Shown here: positions 24,828-37,496 of the stretch, one piece after another | Numbering within the stretch: the first letter of the stretch is position 1 | Layout of the letters: each line of letters begins with the position of its first letter | Assembly: GCA_016748015.1 (NCBI GenBank) | Contig: JAAOMT010000436.1 | Coordinates: 816,033 to 880,032 of the forward strand | DNA length: 64,000 nt | Source: Geosiphon pyriformis | Taxonomy: Eukaryota > Glomeromycota > Glomeromycetes > Archaeosporales > Geosiphonaceae | Direction of reading: 5' to 3' | The notes under the pieces: model-generated | Seen by the model: only the letters and a program-made list of their open reading frames with translations | Database searches by the model: none | What the model was told of the DNA's origin: nothing | Made by a program: the position numbers and the translations under genes

Positions 24828-27800
24828 TTATGTGGTAGTCGATATGGTATAGTCTTTTACGATAAGTTTCCACGAATAATCGATGGGGAAGATCGATTAA
24901 TTAAAGAAAAAAGTGTACAACAATAGAAACAAAGTTTTACTAACCATTCTCATCTAACAACGCTTCTTTCTCATCGCTTTCAATCACCCAAGTCAATAAG
25001 ACAAATCGCGGTAACCTCCTATTATTTCATGGGAAAAAATCAAACTATTGATAAATGGTTGTTACCCGGGAAACCATAGAACGAAAGCAAATAAAACCCA
25101 TAACCCTTACCGAACGAAAGCCGTCTTCAACTTCCTAACACGTCTCAAATCCTGTTGATCCATAATTATATGGGTGACCTTTTCATTTGTAAGACGATTG
25201 ACAACTCGAGCGCCATGGTATCGAAGGATCGATTGAACGTATCGCAATCTGACAATACCAGATGACATTATTATTAAGTACTTTAATAGGTGACAACATA
25301 TGAATTCATATTTAGATTGACAATTCTAAAATAAAAACTCCTCTACTATTACTAACCTATCACAACAGCCTTGCTCTATAGCCCACCATCGCTCTTCATT
25401 TTCAATTTCTTTCTCGGATGATTCATTTTCCCGGTGATTGGGAACGTCTGGAAAATCCAGATAAACCACGCAATGACGGAATAAATTATGTGGAAGATTG
25501 GGGAAAGAGTGCTCGGTGAATAGTCTTTGTGTCTCATCAACTATTTGTCGGAGTTCCTTTTCATCTGTGATAGGATTCTTACGTGACATTCCATCAAGTA
25601 ACTAAAATTACAAGAGATGTAAATTATTAAAGCAAACGATAAAGCTGATTCATCAAATATAAGACGGTTAAATGCTCTTGCATCAGAGGTTCGATGTAAT
25701 TGGTCAGATTTACCTCTTTAAGATCCTCGGCTGATATTTCTTCCATATAGCTATCCCCCCATTCATCCATAAGCTCAAGGAGTTTCTCAGTTGTGGCCTC
25801 CGTCGTGAATATCATGAATCTAATTAATACCAAATCAATAATTCAATGGAGCTAAGTTAATTAATAAACTATTAACATTTCCTGTAAGAATACTTGTGAC
25901 TCAATGGCAAAACACGATTGGCCTTGATGGACTCAGTTATCCACCGTGAATTTATAATATCACACTTTTCTTGTTTGATCAAGTTTTGCACGCTGAGACC
26001 TGTAAATAATAAATCAAAGAGAGCATGAGAAGAAGTTGAAATCAAAAGCTATAAATATATAATTATGCTTTAGACACACTTCGATCTGAATCAGAAAGTA
26101 CATGTATCTTAGGAGTTGCTTCTGGGTGCTGGAAAAACTTGCCCCCATGTTCTTTGATCAAGCGTTGCAGTTGCAGCTTTGACTTTTGCTGCATAACACC
26201 TGATGTGAAAATTTAAATTTAGGAGGATGTTTTTGCAGCCGAATATCATATATACATACAAAAGTCCATATTCTCAAACAAAGTAGAATTATTCGAGGTT
26301 GTCTGTGAAACGTCGATCACGTGGTTATCCAGTATACGAACTTTGGACCTAGCCTGTTAAATCAAAATCTAAAAGTAGGTGGGAAGAATATTTGACAGTT
26401 GCAAGTGATCAATTACCTTTCTTGGAACCATTATTTTTCTTCGTTTGATTCTTGACGTCGTTCTGTTGAATAACTTTTTGAGGAGCTTATTTCAATATGA
26501 AATTCTTTTAATGGGATTTTTTAACAGCTCCTTACATCATATCAGCCTCTGTCAAACTCCTTGAAGTGAATCCATTTTTTCGCAAGTCCATCATTTCTAA
26601 AGGAAAAAGTAATCATTAAAAGTCAATCGTGCGTAGTGTTTGATTTCAAACAGGGTAGTGAACCTTGTATAGTCATGGCACTCTTCCAATCTTTATCCTC
26701 ACGAACTTTCTCGAACCGTGGGAATCGAAGCGTGTAATTAACCGCATATGTATCTTCTGATTAATTAATATAAAATGAGGCATATTGAAACAAAAGGAAG
26801 AAATTCACCTGTGAGTTTAACCTGAGAAAAACTATTTACCTCCTGGAACAATTTCTGATGCCTTCAATTGCACCACAAAAGATCTATTTTGCAGATGATC
26901 TAAATTAGACAAGTGTCTTATAGAGTATCAAAGGTTTAGTGTCCACATACTTTTCCGGCTCAATAATCACGTCGGGTTTCTTATGACCCAGGACAAGCCA
27001 ACGAGGACAATTTTCCGGATTGAATGGTTTCCAATCTTCGATGGATTTCCTGAGAGATGAAGAAAGTGTCAAATTTGATATTCGCATTAAGCAAGATTTC
27101 ACCGTAATCAACTTACCTAAAATCTCTGAGTTCCTCCATCGTATAACCAGTACCAAAACGACAGAATGATAAAAATCTTCGACAATTGAAATAAATTAAA
27201 AATAATGTTTACTTTCGTTTAAGTAACTTAAAATATAGATCATTCAAAAAAGGACTCAACCTTGGCCCATTCCGTTCAGCTTTAGGGTCTCTTAATCCAC
27301 ATAAGAAACTTCCAATCATATTTCGGCGTTTTCCAAGTCCATACGTGCCACCTAGAAGTAAGCGTCAAGAAAGTTATAAAGTAAAAAAAAAACAATTCAA
27401 AAAAGATTTGTAATCTTACCAATCACCAATAAATCCAATGAATCACCGAGCGAATCCAAATATTCGGGTTTGACCTTGATCCAATCGATGTTTCTTCCGT
27501 TAAGGGTATATGAGCTTAACGGGTTTTTGATGATAAGTCCTTCTTGTCTAAGATAAAATTAAAAAGTGAAACCACCAGACATTTTCTTCTTTCCGAATTT
27601 TTGTGATTTTGAAGCACAAACCTTTCCATGATGGCGGCATCGATCGCCTTCAACAAATCTTTATTGGTTGAACCGGTCACGTATGGTAATTTAATAAGAT
27701 AGCCTTGCTTATCATTTAATATTTGGCTTAAAAATCTTCGCCGTTCTAACAAAGGCTTTTCATGTAAGGGTTTCCCATTACATAGAATGATATCAAAAAC

Positions 27801-29665
27801 AATGTCTGTTTTAAATAATTGAGAATAATAGCTATTTTGCTGAACGAGGATTTGTATGAAGAAATTCTTATGCTTCAATCAGGAAGGATACAGAAAGGCC
27901 TTGTTTTATCTGGGTCATTCGATTGATCTATATATAAAGATTATAAAAAAGTCTTAGAGATATTCATCGAAAGTTAGCCAAAGGAAATTCATTTCTATAC
28001 CGAGTCCAGCATGTTTCACAGTTCCAAAGGGTAAAATCCCTTCAGAAACTGGATCCCAAGCAACCATTTCTCCATCAATGATAACACTTTTCATACAATT
28101 GTGTGAATAATAGGAATTTTGAAAAGGATTAATATTCCTGCTTTCTTTCACATGGAAGCAATAACAATAAATCATGATATTACCTTCGAACTCTTGGGTC
28201 AAAGCAATCATAAATAAAAGGAGTCAGAGTGCCTTGCTCTTTATTGGCTCCATACATCCTTGTATATTCCGTAGCTTTCCTATTACAAGTATCCAAAATA
28301 TAAGATTTAACCTAAAGTTCATGTCCAACTCGAGAGCAAGTCAATACCTGGAATAATATTGAAACTCCCCATTGTTAATGTGCAGCTGCATACGTTCTCC
28401 ATCTATTTTTTGCTCCATCCAAAACTCCCCTTGCATTAACTTAATAATATCTTGTATAGGAACAGGTTTGGAGAGCATTGGTTTGACCGGCTGAAATATG
28501 GTTATTTCCTATAGAGGCGATCGGATCGATTAGAATGATATAATAGAAGATAGGTGGCTAAATTAAAGTACGAATAAGAATACTTTTGAAGCAAGTCTGG
28601 TAAGAGGATTTGCTAGTTCCGTGCAAACTTTCTCGAGACAACTGCAAACGTTAAAGAGATCCTCGGCATCTGGATGAAAAACTTGAAGTACAGATTTTTC
28701 GTTCATCCCGATTTTTAACTCTAATATTATTATCGAACAGAGTTAAGTTAAATGGATTATTACGAGTTTAGAAAAAACTTTGTATAAGAATAAAGGATCA
28801 AGCTAAAAATTCCAAACCTCTCAGAATGATTCTAATGATCCATTTTTGCTCTTCAGCAGTACAGTTAACGACAAAATAACGTATTACTTTTTGGTTTTCT
28901 TTCCTATTAGTTCAAGATCAAGTTAACCTGAGTTGGATTAATGGCGTACCCTTAATATAATACAACATACACCGATCCGGCAGAATTCAACATATCGAGC
29001 TGATGGTTAAGTTCCTGAATGGTGATTTTTCCTTCCGGAACAGTAGAACGTGGGGCAATTATTTCAAAGGCAACTGAAGCAAGATCACCGGGTCCTTTCT
29101 ATGATCAAATACAAAATTAATTGAATCAAAGTCCTATATGACTTATCAATTGAAATTCTTATTTCCCTGCATTTTCCAATTCTTAAGCCTTTGACCGGCT
29201 TCTGATTTCCTTCCTAGTCCTAGAACATCGATATACAATTTTGCCAAATTTGTTTCTTTTAATCCATAAGCTGGGCGATCTTTATCAAGCTAAAGAAAAA
29301 GAATACTGAGAACCGAGTTGCTTGATGCGAATCAAATACAAGTTACTCAAAACGGATAAATATTGGGAAAAGCAAGAGAAAGGTACATAAGGCAATATCA
29401 ATCGGATCGCCGGATAGAAATTGTTCCCATATTTTTTTCGCCATTTCTATGAATATGAAAGTAAATTTCAGAATGATTGAGATTCCAATCTGAATAAAAA
29501 TTAGATGTTCTTTCAACACACTATTAGATATTTCCCAAGACATAATTTTTTCGCATCTCCTTTCGAAACTTGAATCAGTTCCAATACATGACACAAATCC
29601 TTGAATAAAGGCAATCCGGATTGACCTGTTCCTTGGTCTGGGTACGCTTTTTCGGATGAATTCAT
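24828..29665 (-). CDS. LIG4: DNA ligase IV (ATP-dependent, non-homologous end joining)
   Basis: Seals double-strand breaks in non-homologous end joining, in the nucleus with an XRCC4/Lif1 partner. Multi-exon gene. The start ATG at 29665 begins [12 protein letters not shown]; exons 29665-29522 and 29446-29387 ([19 protein letters not shown]) are followed by one starting at 29289 ([19 protein letters not shown]). The adenylation motif [12 protein letters not shown] with the active-site Lys lies near 28410, [13 protein letters not shown] near 28060, and [16 protein letters not shown] near 27470. Two BRCT regions follow: [20 protein letters not shown] near 26150, and [20 protein letters not shown] near 25190. 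The end is LLDEN joined to DYTISTTT and TAA at 24828. Most introns are GT-AG. The junctions near 28940 and 29165 do not resolve in frame with standard sites and need transcript data. Confidence 0.93.
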
Positions 29666-30112
29666 GACTCAGGTAAAAGTTGTTGATGGGAATTCTTCAA
29701 TGACAAAGAAGATTTACCCAATCAGATCGTCAAAAAAATTAAATATGTCATAATAAATTCTGATTAAAATAATTTTTACAATTGGGATCACGCGATCAAG
29801 AAAGTCCTTAGAATACGATATGCTCAAATGCTTGGTAACACCGCTCTTAGAGTTTATTTTTAATTCATCATTATGTTTTTATGATTATTTCGAAGCCGCA
29901 AATATTTATTTTGTTATACAAACCCAAATAAAGTTAAATTTCCAGGTATAAACACTTTTAACAGGTGAATGAGGTTTATTTGCCACCCAATCTTTAACCA
30001 TTGTTCAAAATTGCGTGATAGAGCAAAAATAAATATTCTTATTTCGATAAAACAATTAAAAGCCAAATGATTTAGGAATAATGATAACTAGTTCCAGAAT
30101 AACTTTTTCTCG
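29666..30112. promoter_or_regulatory. Shared divergent promoter region of LIG4 and the phosphodiesterase gene
   Basis: The two start codons, 29665 on minus and 30113 on plus, are 448 bp apart and point away from each other. The region is AT-rich with no ORF. I see no clear individual site. Co-regulation is an inference from the arrangement only. Confidence 0.5.
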
Positions 30113-31883
30113 ATGGATTTTCTAGAGGTGTCTCAACCTGTTCATAATGCCGAGGAAAGTAATGCAAACGATTTAACTCATAAAAAAGTTCTTGGGGAAA
30201 GGGGACGACTGCTTGGAAGTCGCTATTCCAGCTTTGCTAGTGACGATATTTCTGTCTTAAGCCAGGACAATGAGGCATTTATTAAATGATTCACTGTAAA
30301 ACTCAATTCCAATTAATTTTCCTCAACTAAATCTCTTGAAGGTTTCGATTCTCCGTCTTTTTTTCCTACGGGCTGCTTGGACATTAATATTTTTCGTGAT
30401 ACTATTGAATTGTTACTCTATATTCTTTAAAAGAAAGGAGTATTCCGAAGGGAATCCCATGCCTCCCCCCCTTTTTAATGGCTCTCATTATTTTAGACCG
30501 ACTGTGATTTTATTATCATATGATGGTTTTCGATCCGATTATTTAGAAAGAGATCTTACACCGACAATTGCAAAATTGGGTAACTCGCATTTTTTGAAGT
30601 AGGCTATTCTATTTCCCTTTTTCCTCAATTCACAATTTTCTTTTCCTAAAAGCGAGTGAAGGTGTGAAAGCTGAATATATGATACCATGTTTTCCCTCTG
30701 TAACTTTTTCTAATCATTATACAATTGTGACTGGCCTTTATCCTGAATCCCATGGAATTGTGGGAAATGATTTTTATGACCCGCATCTCAATGATTCATT
30801 TCTATACACGAATCCGGGGAGTTTAGATAAAAAATGGTGGGGCGGAGAACCGGTAATTAATTAACCTAAGTGAAATCTTGAGCGATTTCGCATAACACTC
30901 ATTTATACTCGTTTCACTTTTCTCATAGCTTTGGGTGACCGCGGAAAAGCAAAAACAATATTCTGGAGCAATAATGTGGCCTGGATCGGAAGCTGTAATC
31001 AAAGGATATCGTCCAACTTATTTGATGCCCTACAATTCGAGTGTTACATGGGATCAGAAAGTAGAGCAAGTATTGGATTGGCTAGATCTACCCATAGAAA
31101 AGAGGCCAACATTTATTGCCATTTACGAGGAGAAATTGGATACCATCGGTCACGTCTATGGGCCAGACTCTGAAGAAGTCAATAAAACTTTGACATCTGT
31201 TGATAACATGTTGCAAACCTTAATAGATGGTTTATCTACCCGTAATTTGACTAATATTAGCAATCTCATTATCGTAAGTTAATTTAATCGTTTAAATATT
31301 TGTGTAAGTTTATCATTTTTTATGATTCTAATTGTATTTCAATTAATATGACTTTTAGACCAGTGATCATGGGATGATGCAGACTAAACCTCATATCATT
31401 TACCTTGAAAATTTTATCAACATTTCACTTATTCATCCAGTCGAAGGATTTCCTTTGGCTGGTATACGTCCGTACAATGAAGATGACATAACTGAAATAT
31501 ATTCAATATTAACACGGGCTAGTAACGAAGAAAAAAGATGGAAATGCTATCTTCGTAATCGAATTCCATGGCGCTTTCATTATCGCAATTCTGACCGAAT
31601 ATGTCCTATTTTGTGTCTTCCATCCCATGGGTGGATAATCACAACACATCGAGAGTTTAGAGCACCAAAGCCACCTCTAGGTTTACATGGATATGATAAT
31701 CTTTTACCCGAAATTAGAGCAATTTTTTTGGCACATGGTCCAACATTTCAATATTTGATCGAAACTAATCAAATTCAAAAGGAGGTTGAGGCGTTCCGTA
31801 ATGTGGAAATTTATAATATCATCACGAATATTTTAGGCTTAAAACCTGTCGCTAATAATGGGACCTTAGGGGGTGTTCTATGA
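30113..31883 (+). CDS. Type II membrane ectonucleotide pyrophosphatase/phosphodiesterase
   Basis: Hydrolyses nucleotide pyrophosphate or phosphodiester bonds outside the cytoplasm. Sure exons: to 30579, 30653-30852, 30929-31273 and 31359-31883 (TGA). A membrane anchor (RAAWTLIFFVILLNCYSIFF) is followed by TVILLSYDGFRSDYL, which carries the first metal Asp. The nucleophile Thr block is PSVTFSNHYTIVTGLYPESH. Later come LDTIGHVYGPDS, TSDHGMMQ and LHGYDNLLPEIRAIF. The cytoplasmic N-terminus is probably the 58-codon ORF from ATG 30113 (MDFLEVSQPVHN), spliced to an acceptor near 30341, but its donor is unclear. Without that exon no ATG precedes the anchor. Orthology to fungal NPP1/2-type or animal ENPP enzymes is by motif only. 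It converges on the hypothetical gene at 32705-35755. Confidence 0.9.
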
Positions 31884-32016
31884 AAATTTCAAATTTTTCT
31901 TTTTATTTGTTTGTCGTTTTATTCAGTTCGATTTTAGAGGAAATTATAATGTAATATATGTAAATTTAAACCAGACATGCCAATGAATCATCAATAAAAG
32001 ATTTTTATTTTATAAT

Positions 32017-32607
32017 TACACTCGGCGGAAAAGTCATGGGACACTACATTTTTATTATTTTGTGTTCCATGAATGATAAAAATATCTATAAAAATTTATT
32101 TATAACTATATTAGCTATCTATAAATAGTAAGGAATGTATTAAAATAACAATTATTAATCAAAACAAAGATATAATTAACAATATTTAATTCGCGTTTTT
32201 TTTATCAACATAAAATTTTTCGGGATTTTTTTGATAAACATGAATATTCAAAAATCTAAAGTTCAAAAGGAAAGACTTGGATGGCTCAAAAACATCTCAA
32301 TTTACTTTCTAAATGGCCAGCACAATCACTCACTTTGAATCCAATAGAGCATTTATGGGATTATTTACAAAAACAACTCAAAAAACGAAATCCGCGCCCC
32401 GAAAATAATCACAAATTATTCCTCGCGTTACAAGAATGGCAAGCAATTCCGCGAAATATCTATATAAATTTGGTTACTAATGTATCTAGACGTATTGAAG
32501 AATGTATTAGAAAGGAGGGTAGACCAACTAGTTATTAAGTATTAAATAAAATAAAAAGTTATTAAAGAAATAATAAAGTGTCCCATGACTTTTTTCCGCT
32601 GAGTGTA
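32017..32607 (+). mobile_element. Internally deleted Tc1/mariner-like transposon
   Basis: The body runs from 32019 to 32605, bounded by TA on each side (32017-32018 and 32606-32607). The terminal inverted repeats are about 28 bp: left CACTCGGCGGAAAAGTCATG, right reads the same on the other strand with one mismatch and two extra A. Only 587 bp remain, against about 1.2-1.7 kb for a full element, so it lacks most of the transposase. It sits in the 3' flank of the phosphodiesterase gene. Confidence 0.92.
32281..32538 (+). pseudogene. C-terminal fragment of Tc1-type transposase
   Basis: Encodes KWPAQSLTLNPIEHLWDYL, the last block of the Tc1/mariner DDE domain with the third acidic residue (Glu of NPIEHLW), then a basic tail. 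The first two catalytic Asp are missing because the 5' part is deleted. Contained in the inverted-repeat element at 32017-32607. Not expected to be active alone. Confidence 0.9.
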
Positions 32608-32704
32608 CAATATTATACCCGCAATAAATTGCATCGGGTTTAATTCAGATTTCATATTAGTAAAATGTAATTACGCTTGTCCATGGCCTAAACTCCCACA
32701 ATGG

Positions 32705-35700
32705 TTAATCACTTTTTCGACTATTACACTCCTGTCGTAGAAGATCTCCTAAGGCTTTGGGAATCTTCAAAACATCTCGAACTTTAGTCCCTTGGTAATT
32801 GGCGATGATGAAATCAAGTTTTTGCATTATCGATATTTGTTTCATGATCTCATTCTGCGAAATACCAAGCAAATTAGCATCCGAGCAACTGTAATAACAA
32901 AAAATCAATTGTACATTTTTTGCTTACGTGAAAAACGGCCATGAGATAAATGACTCTCTTGAACTTTGATCTAGCATCGAAAGAAAAAGGAATTATTGCG
33001 GATGCTAGCTCAGATGCCAAAAAATTTCCATTTTCCAACATATTGAGAGAATATAGTGTCATTCGATATCCTAATGGTAAGCACACAAAATGAGAGAATA
33101 CTCAATAACTTAAACCATGTTCTCTCTTTAAAGAACAAACGAGACTAAAAGTCTTACCAATGACCTGCAAGCTAAAGACCCGTATCTCCATCGCAGCCTC
33201 AACGGAAATGTCCAAGTGATCAAGCAAAATTGCCACCAGATTCAAGATATCAGTGTGTAAAGATTTTTTAGTATCCTTCACAGCATGCTGTATTGATGAC
33301 AACGACAACGAACCAGCTACCTCCATATGCCAAATCTCTTTATCGTCCAACCACCGGACACCTTTCGGAATTTGTTAATAATTGAAGCGCTAATAAACAG
33401 TAAGGCGAAATTACCAATAAATATTTAGCACTCACCTCTTCCATCCACCAAAACAATACCGGAATTTGTAGATGATTTCGTCAATTTTGCCGCCGGAGAG
33501 TGCGATTCGATCCAGTCAAAGGATATAGTTCCGAACGTCGCCTCGTAATATTTAAACAGGGGAGAGATGTGGTGCACGATATATCTTCGCTCTCCAATTT
33601 TTCTTGGCATGTTGGGAAAGGTTTCCACCATGTTATAACTGGAACCAAGAAGTTAAATCTCTGGTTATCTAATGAGCAACACTCCTCCCGCTTCCCCCTT
33701 CCCCGAAAAAAAAAACTCACAAATCCATCAATACTTTTTCGCAGTATAGTCGGAATCTGTTTTCTTCGTCCCCTTCGATTTTTCGCATGATTTCTGCCTT
33801 GAAATCGCTTTCGGATTTCTGTAAACAGAGCAGCAAATACGTCAAAAATCTGTCCCATTCCAAATATGTCAAAGAGAACTAACCATCAAAGCGTTATCAA
33901 GATATATCTCTACAGACTTGGTCCAGACAGGAGGCATTTGTTGGCGCCCCAGAGCTTGGTTATATCTCAAAGACTGTCCCATCGTATCGAGATAACTAAT
34001 ATATTGATGGTAAATTAATCAATTTAAATTGCAAGTTTACTGTGGATATATGCGTACTGAATAACGTCTTCATTGTCCATTTGTCGCTTATTGGGAGTGC
34101 AAAGAAAGGCGTCCCTTTCCCCAAACCTGACGGATGGTGTTTTTGATCCTTCACCAAACGTCTGTTCTGGAGTTGACTGTGCGGCTTGTTCACGGGAATT
34201 TTGTAGCGGAGTCCACCCCGTTGTTTCATTTACTTCTTTTTTTCCAAAGACATCATTAATACGCCGCTTGGTTGGTGTCACAATAGGAATATCTATAAAA
34301 AAAATAAGATTGCTCATATAATCATGTGTAAAGTGCAAGTCAGAGAGGGATAAAAGGGAAATACCTTCGTCATCTGAGTACTGTGTGTCATTTTTGATCT
34401 TAATAAAGATAAAAACCGATATGTGATTGGATGGTGATATTATTCATATAGATACCTGCAACCGATTTGATTTTTCAAGTCCCAACCTCGCACGATTTTG
34501 ACTAATTTTGAGTTCAGCTGCATTCCAGAGGTTATCGAGTTTACTTCCCAACTGGCGGCGTTTAGACTTTTATGAAGAACAAAGAAAGGGTAAAGGTGAG
34601 AGTTTGAATCATATCCCTCTGGTGTCAGCAAACAGGTGACAGCATTCGACATGATGAGGGTGAAGAGTTTGAATCATATGCCACTGGTGTCAGCAAACAG
34701 GTGACAGCATCCGACATGATGACTCCCACAAGTGGATAAATCATGTCCCTGGTGTCAGCAAACAGGTGACAGCATTCGACATGATGAGGGTGAAGAGTTT
34801 GAATCATATGCCACTGGTGTCAGCAAACAGGTGACAGCATCCGACATGATGACTCCCACAAGTGGATAAATCATGTCCCTGGTGTCAGCAAACAGGTGAC
34901 AGCATTCGACATGATGAGGGTGAAGAGTTTGAATCATATGCCACTGGTGTCAGCAAACAGGTGACAGCATCCGACATGATGACTCCCACAAGTGGATAAA
35001 TCATGTCCNNNNNNNNNNNNNNNNNNNNNNNNNNNNNNNNNNNNNNNNNNNNNNNNNNGTCAGCAAACAGGTGACAGCATCCGACATGATGACTCCCACA
35101 AGTGGATAAATCATGTCCCTGGTGTCAGCAAACAGGTGACAGCATCCGACATGATGACTCCCACAAGTGGATAAATCATGTCCCTGGTGTCAGCAAACAG
35201 GTGACAGCATTCGACACGATGAGGGTGAAGAGTTTGAATCATATGCCACTGGTGTCAGCAAACAGGTGACAGCATCCGACATGATGACTCCCACAAGTGG
35301 ATAAATCATGTCCCTGGTGTCAGCAAACAGGTGACAGCATTCGACATGATGAGGGTGAAGAGTTTGAATCATATGCCACTGGTGTCAGCAAACAGGTGAC
35401 AGCATCCGACATGATGACTCCCACAAGTGGATAAATCATGTCCCTGGTGTCAGCAAACAGGTGACAGCATTCGACATGATGAGGGTGAAGAGTTTGAAAC
35501 TTATCTTGTTAGAGTTTTCCCTCACAAAAATGTACTCGCCTTGTCCATCAAGAGATCTAAAGCCTTTGTTTTCTTTGCATCATCGTGACATTTTAGCAGA
35601 CTCTGGAGGCTCTTGTTCAAAGAATCGTTTGCTTTGCGATACCGCAACTTCTTCGGATCGTCTTCGTATCGCTCTATCCATCTTTCGTGGAAATCTTGAA

Positions 35701-35755
35701 TACTCCAGTCACTAAGAGTGTCATTTTCGAAATAACTGTCCCATGCGATATCCAT
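32705..35755 (-). CDS. Hypothetical protein (10 exons, about 501 aa)
   Basis: Exons: 35755-35540, 34566-34456, 34398-34365, 34292-34058, 33995-33884, 33818-33721, 33638-33436, 33361-33158, 33070-32928 and 32854-32705. They sum to 1506 nt, in frame. The N-terminus is MDIAWDSYFENDTLSDW. A middle low-complexity part (TPTKRRINDVFGKKEV, TPEQTFGEGSKTPSVRFGE) suggests a disordered, possibly phosphorylated linker. The second half is compact and globular: RRYIVHHISPLFKYYEATFG, ISFDWIESHSPAAKLTKS, KEIWHMEVAGSLSLSS, LASAIIPFSFDARSKFKR. I do not recognise a characterised domain. My impression that related proteins are common in Rhizophagus is from memory. Intron 1 (about 970 bp) holds a minisatellite. 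Its donor must be GC (AAG followed by GCGAGT at 35539) to keep frame, unless an extra exon is hidden in the repeats or the gap. Confidence 0.75.
34621..35500. repeat. Minisatellite of alternating 65-bp A and B units
   Basis: Each unit begins GGTGTCAGCAAACAGGTGAC. Type A continues with ATTCGACATGATGAGGGTG, type B with ATCCGACATGATGACTCCC. Order: A 34621, B 34686, A 34751, B 34816, A 34881, B 34946, then the N gap, then B (ending 35120), B 35121, A 35186, B 35251, A 35316, B 35381 and a partial A from 35446. The 130-bp A-B pair is a higher-order unit; B-B after the gap breaks it. A partial A-type tail precedes 34621. The array lies wholly within intron 1 of the hypothetical gene. Confidence 0.95.
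35009..35058. other. Assembly gap of 50 N inside the minisatellite
   Basis: A run of N falls inside the tandem array. The true copy number is therefore unknown. 50 is less than one unit and probably a placeholder. Confidence 0.99.
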
Positions 35756-35759
35756 TGGA

Positions 35760-37490
35760 AAAAAAAGACAACTCGCGTCGCGTCAGGATGGGGAAATTAA
35801 AATTGATCATCCATTTAATATATATATTTTTAGGGTTACATTTCAACCCCCCAGGCCTATTGTTTAGAAGAGAGGAGTATTAATCATGAGTTTGTCGGTG
35901 CATAACAGTAAATCTGTTAATGCAAAACATAATAAATCAAAATGGAAAAATAAAAATAAAAGTTACATATATTGTTGTTTTAACCAATAAAGTAAGCTTT
36001 ACCCATTGATAGCTCATTTTATAATCTATCAATTAAATTCTTATAGATTTTATTTTAGTAAGTAAAAAAAATAGCAAATATGTAATTTTCCATTTTTAAT
36101 ATATACATTTTGCAATTAAAACAATACTATTGCAAAAAAAATAAGCATAATAAGCAAAATTATAATATTACATAATTATATATTTTATTTATTTAAATAT
36201 TTCAACAAAATATAATTTAAATAAAAAAAAAACTTTTTCTTTTTTATATTTTTATAATTATAACTAAAACAAAAAATTAAAAAAAGCAATTTTTACTTTT
36301 TTATTGTTTTTAATTTAAAAATTCTTTTTAACAATAAAAACAATTAAGTAGTGCTTTATAAACTATTTTTTTAAGTAACATAAAAATAAAACATTTTTAA
36401 CTATTAAAAAACACTTTTTTTGTTTTTAATTAAAAGTATTTTTTTTAAGATTTTTAATTAAATAACATTATAACAAAAAGAAATTAGATAATAAACTAAT
36501 TATTTTTAATTAAAAAAAACATAATATAAAATGTTAATAATACCTATTTTAAAAAAACTTAAATAATAAAAAAACTTAAAATATTAATAATAAATATATA
36601 AAAAATTATTAAAGTAATATAACTCAAAATATTAATAATAAATATATAAAAAATATAACCTAAAATATTAATAAATAAATATTAATAACAAATATTTAAA
36701 GCATAAAAAAAAATTTTAAAAAAATTAATTATTTATTATAAAACTATAACAAAAAGTTAATTTAATATAAAATTAATATTTTTTTAAATTAACAAAAAGT
36801 ATATATATATAATTATATTATATTAAAATTATTTAAATATATTAATTAATTATATATTTTAAATTAATTAATTTAATTGTAAACTTACTTGGTATATTGT
36901 TTTTTTAAGAGCTAATAATTTAGATAATTAAATTTAGAATTTTGCTTACATATTAATATTTTTTTTATTGCAAATTTAACGAGTACAGTCCAACCATTAC
37001 CTAAATACATAAAATCAAACAAAATTTCAATTTAGATATGGCTCATGCATTTTCTACACATGACTAAACACTTGGCCCAATCAAGACAGCACTATACACA
37101 TTGTTACTGGAAAATTTTTACACTTTTCAATGCAAAAATTACAACACATACAATGAAAATTAACATTAAAATCACATAAAAAAGACCTATATTATCACAC
37201 TTAATCAACAAAATCAGCTGGAAATTTGAGAATAAATGATCAACAATCAATCCAATTACAACAAAGAAATATAGCACAATCCAACAATTTAACTAAGTTA
37301 AATACAAAGAAATTTTGGCAAATTAAGAAACACCAATGGAAATGAATAATTAATGTATGTAATCAGATAACAACAGATTTTGTTATGCTCCAAAATTCTC
37401 ATATGCCCTTATTGAAACAATCTAACATTTCAGATCTGCAATTAATAGTTAAAAGTAGTTACCAAAAAATGTAATCAATTGATCTACTTC
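35760..37490. other. AT-rich intergenic stretch
   Basis: After the 5' flank of the hypothetical gene, the sequence is AT-rich decayed DNA with no ORF. From about 37,000 the base composition becomes less extreme, consistent with entry into repeat-derived sequence, but no feature could be identified before 37,497. Confidence 0.65.
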
Positions 37491-37496
37491 TGATTA

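Noticed and set aside
32874-33858. Alternative ORFs at 33481-33858 (minus) and 33500-33790 (plus)
   Set aside because: They overlap exons of the spliced hypothetical gene in other frames and include intron sequence.
34625-35372. Repeated 60-aa ORFs (MIQTLHPHHVECC and similar) on the minus strand
   Set aside because: They are readings of the 65-bp minisatellite; identical ORFs recur only because the DNA repeats.
34621-35500. Regular direct repeats that might be a CRISPR array
   Set aside because: Units are contiguous 65-bp tandem copies without unique spacers, within an intron of a eukaryotic gene.
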